From Prunus persica (lineage: Eukaryota; Streptophyta; Magnoliopsida; Rosales; Rosaceae): a stretch of 64,000 nucleotides of DNA. Shown one piece after another: positions 13,251 to 24,667 of the stretch. The stretch is from contig NC_034014.1 in assembly GCF_000346465.2 (NCBI RefSeq), positions 4,798,461 to 4,862,460 on the forward strand. Reading direction: 5' to 3'. Position numbers and translations under genes: made by a program. The first letter of the stretch is position 1. Each line of letters opens with the position of its first letter. A model generated the notes under the pieces. That model worked only from the letters and a program-made list of their open reading frames with translations, ran no database searches and was not told where the DNA came from.

Positions 13251-14980
13251 AAGCAAAATCAATACAAATTTTTCTAAGTTTTCTCTGCTTTCTTCTTCAA
13301 TCTTCTCTATTGTTATAAGCTCTTAGGTGAGAGTCTATCTCTTAAGAACCTATCTCTTAAAAAATAGGCCCTCACCTAAGGGCCATATATAAGGCACTCA
13401 CTATGGAATGACTCTCGTACTCCCTAAACATTATATTGTATGCTTCCACGTGGCAAAGATCTAGGGCTGAGAAGGTGCCAGTTGGATCTTACAGGAAGAT
13501 TTCATATTTCACATATAATTGCCAGATTCTATTTTCTCATATTTCTGTGGCTGCTGCTAGTAATAACATTATAAATTTATAAAATAAGTTACCGGCTTGT
13601 GGGATTTTGGCGGACTTGCTCATAAATCAAAGGCTTACCAAGGTTTTGGCTGTCAATTGGCAATAAAATAACACTAATTAAGGTCGGCCAAAGAACCCCA
13701 GCACTATTAAACAAACAAACGTTGGACTGGAAATGTTGGAATAAATCAAACATTATGATGAAATTTTAGACAAGTTTGTCATCAAAATCACAGCTGAAAA
13801 TTTAAATGCATATTTGAAACATAAATAAATAAATTTATATATATATTGTGCATGCAGCTCTAGGTTGGTACCAAATATATCAACATGAAAGCTTCTGCCA
13901 TTTGGTGAGCTTAATTTATCTAACTACACACTTCCATAAATATATATATATATATATATATTTTTAGTTTGTACATCATGTACATATAATATGGCCATGG
14001 ATATTCTGTATGACTCTGGCAAACCTGCATGTTAAGGAGAGGAGGATTTGATAAACCATTCTAAGTTTCTAAAATCGTTAACGAGACGAATATCACTAGA
14101 CCAAAACATATTAGTAAAATATTCATGAAAAATCTCATGTCACGATTGTGGCTAATATACACACAGGGGATTATTTGGTCCGTGAGTTAGCTCCAGAACC
14201 CCTTGTCCTCTTAATAATCTCAAAACGCAAGAGCAAGAGCATATATAATTCGAACCATCAACTATTAATCACCCCCAAAAAACAATGGAACTAATAGTAA
14301 ATCACTTCAACTTCCTGCCTTTATGTAACAAAGAAACAGACTGAAGTCATCACATCAAGCTGAAACAAATTATCTTCTGTGAATTATTTATCAATATGTG
14401 TCGTCGGTTGTCTAACAGTTGTTATCACTTCACCCCAAAAATGGAAAGAAGAAAAAAATGTGAAAAAAAAACACTAGATTCTGTAGTAGTACCTTTTTTT
14501 AAAAAAAATTATTTAAAATATGTGATTCTGTATATATAGTGTACAAATGTGATTAATTCCACCATGAAACACCAAAAAGAAAAACAAGTTGGAAATAAAT
14601 ATAAAAGAAAAGATACAAAATAATTTTGTTCTTTAGTTTGTTTCTTTTACACGTATCCAAACATATATCATCCCACCATAATGCACCAAAAACCAAAACA
14701 AGTAATAAATATAAAATATTAAGACATATATATATATATATTTATATATATAATTAATATATAATTAGAGAGTAAGCAGTCTAGTTTAACATGACTAAGT
14801 TTTGTAATTATTTTGTCCTTTGGTACAATTTAAATTGCATATATAGCATGCTAGCTATCAAAACATAATTAAATTATTTAGAGAGCATGCTGGGTAATTA
14901 ACAGGTCACTAATATCTAGAATGCAGGCCTTCCTTCTCTCCCTAAATAAATATAATTCTTCACTAGCAGCCAGTTGACCC
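13251..14980. other. Intergenic, no gene seen
   Basis: AT-rich. Holds an inverted repeat around a cttaggtgag core (13323-13332 and its complement near 13373-13382), several (TA)n runs and two related segments near 14560-14610 and 14670-14720 (ccaccat.a..caccaaaaa). The last part is presumably the promoter and 5' UTR of the zinc-finger gene. Confidence 0.5.
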
Positions 14981-14992
14981 ATCTCTCTCTCT

Positions 14993-15075
<83 letters not shown>
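14981..15075 (+). repeat. Long (CT)n tract next to a start codon
   Basis: About 90 bases of almost pure CT repeat end four bases before the ATG at 15080. It probably forms most of the 5' UTR of the zinc-finger gene. Its complement produces an artefactual Arg/Glu repeat ORF on the minus strand. Confidence 0.9.
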
Positions 15076-15077
<2 letters not shown>

Positions 15078-15079
15078 AA

Positions 15080-15691
15080 ATGGAGTCTGATCAGGCAATT
15101 CAAGAAAACTCAGAGCAGGTCTCGGATGATAAGCAAGGTGCAAGCCAAGCAGCAAAGTCATATGAGTGCACTTTTTGTAAAAGAGGGTTTTCTAATGCGC
15201 AAGCTTTAGGAGGGCACATGAACATTCACCGAAAAGACAAAGCCAAGCTCAAGCAAGTCTCCTCATCGAATACTATTGAAACTAAACAACACCAACAACA
15301 ACAACAAAGACTTTTGGACATCCCAAAGATGCCCTCCTCGTATTCTTCTCCAATAGTTCCTACCATCAATTCTTCAGAACACAATAAGCTTAAGCCTAGT
15401 CGTGATGCTGAAAGAAACACATCGACATGGCCTTGGTTTCTCAACGAAGAAGGTGATGCCACCATGAGGCATAATATTGATCCAAACCATCTTTCCCAAG
15501 TCCAACAACAACTCCCACTATTTTCTCAAGCAACATCACAGGCCAGAGTTCACGAAAATCCAGGTTTACGACAAGTTCATGGGGATCAGGGTTTGCAGCC
15601 ATCGGCTTCGGAGTTAGACCTTGAGCTTAGGCTAGGGCCTGAGCGTCAAGATTCATCATCAAAGGCAAACACTACAAGAAAGTTCTTTTGA
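15080..15691 (+). CDS. C2H2 zinc-finger repressor, SUPERMAN/TAC1-like
   Basis: Intronless gene for a 203-residue nuclear transcription factor. It has a single plant C2H2 finger with Cys30, Cys33, His46 and His50 and the plant-specific QALGGH helix (residues 41-46). A glutamine-rich stretch follows. The C-terminal EAR repression motif DLELRL lies at residues 180-185. One finger near the N-terminus plus a C-terminal EAR motif is the layout of the SUPERMAN subfamily. The finger region [14 protein letters not shown] agrees most closely, from memory, with Arabidopsis TAC1 (telomerase activator 1), but RABBIT EARS and ZFP10/11 relatives are alternatives. The ATG is the first after the CT tract. EAR motifs recruit TOPLESS-type co-repressors; target genes cannot be inferred. 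Confidence 0.92.
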   Translation: MESDQAIQENSEQVSDDKQGASQAAKSYECTFCKRGFSNAQALGGHMNIHRKDKAKLKQVSSSNTIETKQHQQQQQRLLDIPKMPSSYSSPIVPTINSSEHNKLKPSRDAERNTSTWPWFLNEEGDATMRHNIDPNHLSQVQQQLPLFSQATSQARVHENPGLRQVHGDQGLQPSASELDLELRLGPERQDSSSKANTTRKFF

Positions 15692-17189
15692 ATTTAATTT
15701 TACTCTATTTCAATCCCGGTATCGCTAATTTCTCTCATTTATATATAAATATATATATATACATTTTAATTATATTTATTATTTATGTTGTAGATTCTTA
15801 ATTGATTTATCGGTATTGTGCATAGAATTTTTCGTGTGAAATCATATAATTAACCTTTTGGTGTTGGGAAAGGTCCAGTTATTAGTTGTTCATATCTTCA
15901 AATAAAAGAAATCTGATTTTTTTGGCAGATTTTATATCTTGTTTTAAGTTGAACCACATGTCCTACCTTCACTGATTTATTACAAATTTGGCCTTAACAA
16001 TCCATCCAGAAAACTGAAACTAGTGATAAGTGAAGGGAAACTCGATCCGTTTCAGTGATTGATTTCAATTATAAATACATTGAATCAGTATGCACGGAAA
16101 TGAGGATTTATGAGAAATTGAAACACTGTGGCTTTGCTGTGTCGATAGAATTAGGGTTTAGTTGCTGAAGACGTTTGACATAAACCCTAGATGCACGTGA
16201 AGCCATGGCTTATAAACTTAATGATTGCCTCACAAATATATTCTACCTTCTTACTTCAGAAGTCTAGTCTCTGCTGCCCAAATTTTCTTTTTCTTTTTTT
16301 TTTTTCTAATGGGAGTGAGGATATATGTATATATAATTAAGCAAAAACGATGCCGATTTTACAGAAAGATTGAGTTGGTGCTTTTAGGTGTTAAAAAAAA
16401 TTACAGCCAGATGCTTAATGTAGTCAATTTGCTTTCTTATTGCACTGCTTTTATCAGTACTGCATGCATTGTGCAAATAAGTGTTGATAGTGATTATATG
16501 TGTCTAATTAAAATACTTAACATCATATTTCTGCAAACCCTTTTTTCTCTCTTTCCTAATTACTTATCGGTGTTAATTCTTGATGATTAATTATGTGAAT
16601 CGGGAAGATAATTAGCAATTAGTTGCATGATTTATGCAGTGGATGAATTGTCCAGTAGAATAGGAATGTTACTGCAAGTAAAGATCTTTTGAATTCGTTT
16701 GGTATTTTATTTAACTCTTACAAGGGACTACAACTCTGTTTTCTCCTTTCTTTTTCTTTTTATGTCTTCATAGAAGCAAAGGTTCCATTGAACCTGAAAG
16801 GAAATTTATTTTTTGTTTTTGTCAAACACCTGAAAATATCTATACTATACATGCATGTTTTCGCCAACATAACTCCTCTTTTTTTTTCCATTAATTATAG
16901 TATATATGCTTAATTGGACCTGAAAATAATATTGCTGGTACGTAGTTAATTACTGGATTTAGACATATTTCACAGTGTTTTTGCATAGTACATTGAATTG
17001 GCTCATCATCCTAGTTTCCATGCATGTTTGGCGATTGTGGCGAGCATTCATGTTCTATTTCTTTAGTGTTATAAATTGATTTGATGAGTTCATGTAATTC
17101 AGTTATATATCACTTGAAAGGAAGATGTCAATAAATCCAATACTATATTCTTTTTCAATTTTTCTTTTCTTGCTCAACTCTTCTACAAA
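15692..17189. other. Intergenic, no gene seen
   Basis: AT-rich, with (TA)n near 15740-15770 and a poly-T run near 16280-16305. The ORFs of 121 and 74 codons here are low-complexity and rich in Leu/Phe/Ile, with no recognisable family. The zinc-finger 3' UTR probably occupies the first few hundred bases. Confidence 0.5.
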
Positions 17190-17290
17190 GGATCCACTAA
17201 TATAGTGGTTTGGAGCAAATGCTCTCCCAGTTCATGTGTATGAGTTTAGTATGTTATCGCCCCTCTCCATAAGGAAAGATCCTAAAAGAA
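17190..17290 (+). repeat. Truncated SINE-like copy
   Basis: Similar to the better-defined SINE at 30779-30914: both contain a cctagta.tatagtggt/tagtttt..agcaa head and a gagtttagtatgttatcgc.cc / gaatttagcatattatcgct tail. The middle part with the box B promoter is lost here, and no flanking duplication was found. Confidence 0.45.
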
Positions 17291-17860
17291 AAATAAAACA
17301 GTTATCACTCATAGTCTTAGCTAGTTAACTATTATTTTAATAGGACTTAAATGTGTATATGATAACATTTATTCCCAAAAATGTACATGTACATGGTTCG
17401 TATCTAAAATATATAAATAAATAAATAAGTGAAATCAAATATGAACAATTATATCTAAACGTTAATATTTATTTTGGATATCTCTAGTATTACTCTTCTT
17501 TTTTTCTGTGATGCATGCACCACAAGGTTTTTATATTTCTTTGATCTTTCCCCGAACAACTTAAGGAAGAAAAATATTTGCGATTTTGATACCCCCTTAG
17601 TATTACTATTATGTGTGTGTGACAGCTTGGCGTGCCACCTCAACTAATAATTCCGTTAATGTCTAAGATTATGAGTCTAATAGAAAGCAAGAGTTCAAAA
17701 CTGTGCAGCAATACCAGCATATAGCAAAAGTAATCTAACTTAGAGATAATATCAACAACAAAATTTTGATTTTGTCTACAAGTGACAAATTAGATATATT
17801 GACACATGGAGAAGGTAATATTTAGGAAAATCTATCAAAAACGAATATTCAAACATTGGG

Positions 17861-18036
17861 GAATTCTCTAATAAGTATTTAAGTTAAGGATTGATTACAT
17901 ATTTCTAATCTCGGCTATTGAATTGCATTCATTAGATGTGTTGGTAGATTTAATATGTAACATACATGCAATCCAACGGTCGAGATTAGAAATATATAAC
18001 CAACTCTTAACATAAAATACTTATTGGAGAATATTC
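17861..18036. mobile_element. MITE-like long inverted repeat
   Basis: A 176-bp stretch folds on itself. The left arm (from 17861, ctctaataagtatttaagtt... to about 17925) is complementary, with about ten differences, to the right arm ending near 18036. Both arms share the words tttctaatctcg and aataagtatt. The arms reach about 65 bp. No clear target duplication could be set, so the superfamily is open. Confidence 0.65.
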
Positions 18037-19589
18037 TATGCATCTCATACTAGATAGCAGAGCACTTGCCAAATCTTAGCCCTCATTTGAACAAAAACAA
18101 AAATACTTATCTTCATTACGATTACACCATGCACTGTTTTCAAATTTCATGCAAGCCCTAAACTTCACCTCTGTGAGCCTGAGAGAGAAAAAGTGCACGG
18201 TTATCGAGATTAAGAAAGAAAAATTTCAATCCAAGGCAAAGGGCATCCTATTATATATTCTAGAGTTAAAACATGATGAGGTAATGGTTGAGAAATATAG
18301 ACAAATGCTCAAGATATATAATTAATTATAACTAAATAATTAGTTTTAAAAATGTTCAGTTCAGTCTTAGAAGAGTTCCAAGAGTAAGAAGAAGTAAAAA
18401 GGACAACAATAAAAACAAATCATTTGAATGGTAACTTGGTAAGGATCCAAATTTTGGAGAGATGAAGTCAGATGAATGCGATAACCCACTTGACAATCAA
18501 ATTAACCAATGAGGTCACTTTTTTTTGGTAATATCTCTACGAATTCATAGCGAAAAACAAAAATTCCTCGGAACCTAAGCTTCAATGTCATGACTTATCT
18601 TTTGAAATTTTATTAGAGATGTGTGATACTAGAGGCACTAACATAATATTCTAACTGATGTGGTCGTGTTTCATTTGTTTCTATTTGGTTCACTTTAAAA
18701 CCTTCTTTGGTGACTCTAGTATTATTATTTCTCGATTGATGTAGCGATAAGAGATAATTAAGGATTAATAACTGGGTGTGCTTGAGCCAATAGAACCTCT
18801 CTATATATGTCATTGCCGCGTTGAACAATATGTACGCAAGAAATATTGCCAAAGACTGCATATGTCGGTGTGCGTGTGTGTGTCAACCAACTTAAAACAC
18901 AAAATTTAGCAAATCAATGATTAATTTGCTAAATTTTCACAACCAGGGCAATTTGTCGTTTGCTAATTGTCTCTCATAGTTGTCCTCATCGTAGCTGTTG
19001 TTATCTTTCCCTTTCAAGTTGACCCGTGAAAAACTTTAAAATACTAGTGTCGAATTAATTAGTACAATTTAAAAGCCTGGTTAGCAAGCTACACTTTCTT
19101 GTTCGCATAAGGAAGGGACAATAGAATACTAAAATAACTCTTTTTGAAGACAGTGCTAGGCAAGTACAAGATTATTCCTAGAAAGTTACCTACATACATG
19201 GTGATGAAGACAACATATAAAACAAGCACCATTTCGATCGTGACATAACATTTTTGCAAATCTTGACTAATAAAACCTTTTTTATCGAGTTCATTTGGCA
19301 CCCAGCAACAGAAGACCGGAAACTGTGATCATAATATACGTCACCGTGACGTAAATTTAGTTTATTCTGCAATTAGTTTATTCATACTGTGTTTTTGCAT
19401 GCATTAAGCAGGGGTTGATTTGAGTATTAACAAGAATATGAAAGAGATTAATTCCTTATTCGTTGAGAAAAGACTTAACCATTACAGATATTACTCGCTG
19501 GAACTCATATATAAAACCATCTTTCAAATTTCAATAACAACATAGACATATAAATACTACTAAACCCTGGTACATGGCCAGGTTTCGCC
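18037..19589. other. Intergenic; small perfect hairpin
   Basis: No gene recognised. A perfect 14-bp inverted repeat with a 9-base loop lies at 18901-18914 and 18924-18937 (aaaatttagcaaat and its complement). The last 100 bases are probably the PTAC16 3' UTR. Confidence 0.5.
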
Positions 19590-22259
19590 TCAGTCATCGT
19601 CGACATACACAGTTTCTTGCGTAAACAAGCCACCAAACACCTTCCTCACTTCCTTGTTCGCATCCGTTTGCTTGGCCTTAGGCTTTGGCTGCTCCTTCGG
19701 TTTCAAAGAAGCCAGTTTTGGAGTTGGAACTTGCTTGGCAACCGCTTTCTGCCGAGGTAAAGTCCGAGCCTTTGCCTGTCCTCGGACAGTGGCAATCTGC
19801 ACTTTTGTTGTCTCTGTAGACTTTTGAACTGTGTCTGCAAGTTGTGAGCTAAACTTGTCCCAGGACAGCCCTGAGCCAATATCTTTTGCCTTGTTGAAGA
19901 GGCTGTCTATTGTGCCCCCTGCAGCCTCAGCCTTCACTTGAGCATCTTCAGCTAAAGTAGTTGCTCGAGCTTCTTGCTCAGTCAGCTTTTTTACCTCTTC
20001 TTCAAGTTTCTTCCTCGCTTCAGCTGCTTCGCGAGCTCTCTCAGCAGCTGTTATTGCCTCTTCCTCTGCTTTTGCCTTTGCAATTGATTCTGCATAAGCT
20101 TTCCTTCTTCCATCCTCAGGGATGGTACTAGAGGCAATAAAAACACACACAAAGTCAGACAATTTTCCATCAAAAGCAGATCATTCTTGCGCAACTTATG
20201 AATTTGATTTAGTTACCATCACAACTTGATGAAATTCACCATTAGTCTTCAAGAAACATGAGAAATATATAGAGACTAATGGAGAAAATAGCAAATTAAC
20301 CGGATTGAAACTTAATGAAAACAGAACATTTGTGTAAATCAAATTGCATTGTACAATAAAGACTTGGATATTTCTCTTTGCATTAGATAACGGCAAAAAC
20401 TTGTGCTCCATGGTACCTGAAAAGCTGATCCACAGGCTTGGAGGGTGCTGATGGATCAGTATATACTTCCACAACCTTTCCCAGCATCAGAAATAAATAT
20501 TTAATCAATTAGATAAGTAACCAATTAATGTATATATACGACTTTGTACATACCCATAAAATATAATATAGAAAACCACAAAGAGTAATGTTCTTTGATC
20601 ATATCTCTCGTAAGGCTGAAACCTGCTGAAATAGATGAATTTCAATTGAATTTCGTCTCTACGAGAGATGTAATCAACAATGTGATTCGAAAATGTGGTA
20701 CAAAAGTACCGAACCAAATTTACTTTCAAGTAGACAAGGTACCTTATTTTCCGCCACAGAAGTGTTTAAGAAAACATCGGCCACCAGGTTTGCAATCTGA
20801 GCCTTGGCTACCTAGTGTGTGCAATGTTCAATATTATCAGGAAAGGTAATGTCAACACAAAAGAAAATAAAAAATCAAATGAAAGCATTTCACTATTATT
20901 GCATACATTACATTACTTTGTAGTCGTTTGCACCTCCGCTTCCTTCAGCTGAAACGACAACGTTGTAAGAGCTCTCAGGCGAAAAATCTTCAGTCAAACT
21001 TGTTTTTATAAACGTGTAGCTGACACCCGTTTCGATGACTTTTTGCAAAAATTCAGCTACAGTCAACGGCTGAGATCCCGAGAAGAGGTTGTTAAAGAAT
21101 GAAGAGAGGCCATCTAGTACATTGTAAGTTGATACACCCGATGTGTTCCCGTCGTAGATTATTGCCACATGGCCAACGCCGGCCAGCTGGGCAGCTTGTA
21201 TTACTTGTAAGGCGTCAAATGGGGTAACTTCGGCCGTTGGACCGTTCTCGGCGGGGCCGATTGTGACGACAACTTTGCTGGCGTTTCCGATGGCTTTGGC
21301 AATGGCCTCGGCATCTTGGAAGACGGATTCAACCGCGTTGAGGCGTTTTGATTCTTCGTTTGATATGATCTACGGTGTTGATGAAAGTTGGAGCAAAAAT
21401 GTTAGGACCAATGCTATCAAATGCTCAGGGCATAGTTTATCCATTTTACATAACAATTTTTTGCAACAGAAATTCAACAAGGCGTCCGTCCTTTGTTAAA
21501 TGATAGATTTTTGCATTGATAATGTTGATAATATGTGTTAATAATGATGTATCGATAACATGTCGATACATTTTGCTATTGACAAAATATTGACAACCAA
21601 ATAAAAATTGATCAAAACGCAACTTCGTATGGTCATTTAAACCCTCTTTTAACTTCTTCGACAATAAGTATTTTACCACTAAAGTTATAAACAGAAGATA
21701 GCATATCTTTTGCTTGTCTATTAGTTCCATAGCCAAAGGGGCCATTCTAAAGTTTGGTAGGAAATTGTGTAGTTCACATTGTTCATTCGATTGGTTTGAG
21801 AAAGCTAACCTTGTATTTAGAAGCAACACGAGCCAATTCTTGGGCAGCACCAAGTTCAGGCACGCCAGCCCTCACACTGAAACCTTCACGCAAAAGAGTC
21901 TGTGCAATGCGAACCCCAGCCTGACCCGTTGCGCCAGCAACAAACACAGTTCTAGGGTCCTTGGTTCTGGGGTTCCCAAATGACAGGCCTAAAGAAGGCT
22001 GACTCACAACAGGGATCAAAGATTTCACATCCGGAATTTTGCCGAAATCAAACCGGAAAGAGCTGGAATTGGTGGAATCATCAGCTTGGCCTTCGTCCGA
22101 AGACGAACCATCGCCCCCGGACTTGCCAAACCGAAATGCGGATAAGGGGCCAGCCCTCTTGGCCAAGACAGAGAGCCTTGGGTTCTTGAGGGTGGTGGTT
22201 GCTCTTGAATTGGGTGTGGAGGTTAGAAGAAATGAATTGGAAGTGAGAGTCGCAGCCAT
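19590..22259 (-). CDS. PTAC16: PTAC16, plastid transcriptionally active chromosome protein
   Basis: Chloroplast protein of the plastid transcriptionally active chromosome and thylakoid-associated nucleoid. Minus-strand exons: 22259-21810, 21369-20917, 20811-20743, 20475-20417, 20127-19590, giving 522 residues in one frame, about the family's usual size. The N-terminus is Ser/Thr-rich and transit-peptide-like. A Rossmann dinucleotide fold starts at FVAGATGQAG (glycine motif at about 109-115). Conserved plastid-specific words VTPFDALQVIQAAQLAGVGH follow. A basic, Ala/Glu/Lys-rich coiled-coil-like region lies in the last exon (KAKAEEEAITAAERAREA), with the typical end AKDIGSGLSWDKFSSQLAD. An in-frame ATG ten codons upstream (22289) is possible; I chose 22259 because MAATLTSNS looks like a normal transit-peptide start. 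Enzymatic activity of the fold is unproven in the family. Confidence 0.93.
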
Positions 22260-23918
22260 TGACGCAAAGAGTGGCTCCTCTTCCCTCACAATTCAGTTTT
22301 TTTGCACACCCATGGCTAATTTCTTGTCTTGACTGGTCCCCAACGCACCACAAGCCTGTGGCAGCTGAATTGCATTTGGTCCGAAATATTATCTGGATGG
22401 GGAGTGTATGGGAGCGGGCAAATAAAATGATGCCACGCGGCATGCTCTATCTACTGAAGGAAAATTGGACACCAGGAAAGGATTTTATCCACTCAATGCT
22501 TGATGCCACCACAGAAATAATGCGATAGGCATGGGCCCACCGACATATAATATCGTCCAAATTATCTAATGTCCATGTCAATAATTGTGTCATTTTCATT
22601 GTAGTACCACGGGAAGTATGTTGATGTGTAATTGTAAAAGTTAAAACAACCTCAAACTCAAAAGTAAATAGCGAACTCAATATTCACCGGCAAGCCTCAA
22701 AGAGCACAACTATGGTCAAATCAAGAAAGTTAAACAAACATTCCAAGCTAACAAGAATAACCAAGCTATTACCATTACCATATTGGTAATAACTATTAAC
22801 AAGACACAGATTCAAATTGGCAGCATTAGCGTTCAAATAGATAACTATTAACTAAATCAGATGGGGAACATGGAATGACCTGAAATGCCACATATTACAA
22901 CCCATTGAATGAAAAGTTTTGCTAGGAAACATCCAAGGAAGACGAAGGCCGGTAAAGGCGGGGGTGGGAAATCTAAAGGGACACCAATCTAAACCCCACA
23001 AATATGGCAAGCAAGATAATACTAGTATACTATCAAGAATTAACATCAGTGTTGATTTCTCAATGCTCACCGAGATCTTAACTACGAAATAGATCAGTTC
23101 TCATACAAACCAAAATATGAAGATGATGCTTATTGTACTCCTATTTCTAACCCCACTTCTCCTTCGTTGAGCCAACCAAGGTACCAGCACCAATGTCAAT
23201 AAGCCTCATTCCATACTTGTGCTTAAGTTAGACAACATATTAAGTATACTCATCCATGCTTCGCATTTCCAACATGCAAATGCTTTAAGCATACGCCACT
23301 ACCATTTAGAGTAACAAATTATCAAGAACAGTAACACAAAACACCATCTACTAACTTTAAAGAGCTAATGATATAGCCTAAAAGATCCTTTTACAAATGG
23401 CGGTACCTCAAGATGTGCCATTTAGTTAGAAAATTAACATAAATCCATGCCAAGCTAGTTGCAGCAAATACTTCATAACCAACCATTAAAAGGGTTTTGA
23501 AAAAAAAAAACAGAAAGTAAAAACTGCATCCAAAGATTCATATTGAAATTGCAACATTCATCAGTACTGCCCGAGGACGGAAACGTATATTAGGGTCATA
23601 AATTATCCAATCAACAAACTTTTCCTATCAAAATTAAATGCTTCACCCCAGATGTGAAACACAGTTAGAAAAGAACATTAAGGTGAAGATTAACACCTCC
23701 GTTCTCATATAATATTAATCATTTCATATACATAAATGGTATACCATCTATATCAACCTTACAGTCGGTATCAACATGAGGACCAGACAAATCCAAGACC
23801 ACAGCACCATGGAGAATTTTACAAAAATTAAGTCCCAGGAACAACTCTCAAGCTTCCATCCTTAAAATTTAAACAAAATCAAAGTAAGAAAGCAGCAACG
23901 ATATACATGCTAAGAGAG

Positions 23919-23967
<49 letters not shown>

Positions 23968-24667
23968 CACCAAAAGACACTGAGTTGTTCCTCTAAAAGA
24001 GCCCGTAAAGGAATAGAAAACTTTACCTGAACCAATGGTCAAAATGTGGATCTCCGCATGATCTGCTCAAGTAGGTGACACCTAGTTGACATAAATTTCA
24101 TCTACCAATTAACCAGAAAGCTAATTTTAGTAAATCCTCATGAATGAAACAGATAAGACCTTCAGGTTCTCTTTGTCGTAAGAAAGAAATAAGATCAGCC
24201 AATCATACAGACCAGGACAAAAACTACCTGAAATTGTAACCAACTTTGCACATCAAACAAGCTAGCAATGTCAAATAAAAACAAAAATTAAATTAAAAGT
24301 TGAAGAAGAAAAAAAAAAACTGACACCCAATTCAAGAATCAAAAAATCAGACAACAGATATAAAGGCAATCTCAGAGCTTCGCATCCATGTGATGATGAT
24401 ATCCCATAAAACAAGAAATCATATTCACAAAGACAATTATTACCAGAAAATCTAGCAGCAAGGTCTGCATAAAGTTGAACTCAAGAGAATAGCTCAGGAA
24501 ATCCTCATTTATCCACTTAAGCTGCCAGCAGTAAACACAGACTACATTAAACAGTAAACAAAACATAGAAATACTCTCATTCAAATTCCTAGCAAATCTG
24601 AAATGTTACTGCTTAAAAGGATTGAAAAGATTAAATAACATCACAACGTCTGAACATAGTAACAAAT
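22260..24667. other. Intergenic between PTAC16 start and SRRM1-like stop
   Basis: About 2.4 kb with no coding pattern. It must include the PTAC16 promoter (right of 22260) and the SRRM1-like 3' UTR (left of 24668). Such plant SR genes often have introns in their UTRs, which could explain part of the length, but I cannot place one. A (GA)n microsatellite is present. Confidence 0.5.
23921..23963. repeat. (GA)n microsatellite
   Basis: Uninterrupted GA run of about 21 units in the spacer between PTAC16 and the SRRM1-like gene. Confidence 0.92.

Noticed and set aside
14916..15161. Minus ORF with a long Arg-Glu repeat
   Set aside because: It is the complement of the CT microsatellite and part of the zinc-finger coding strand.
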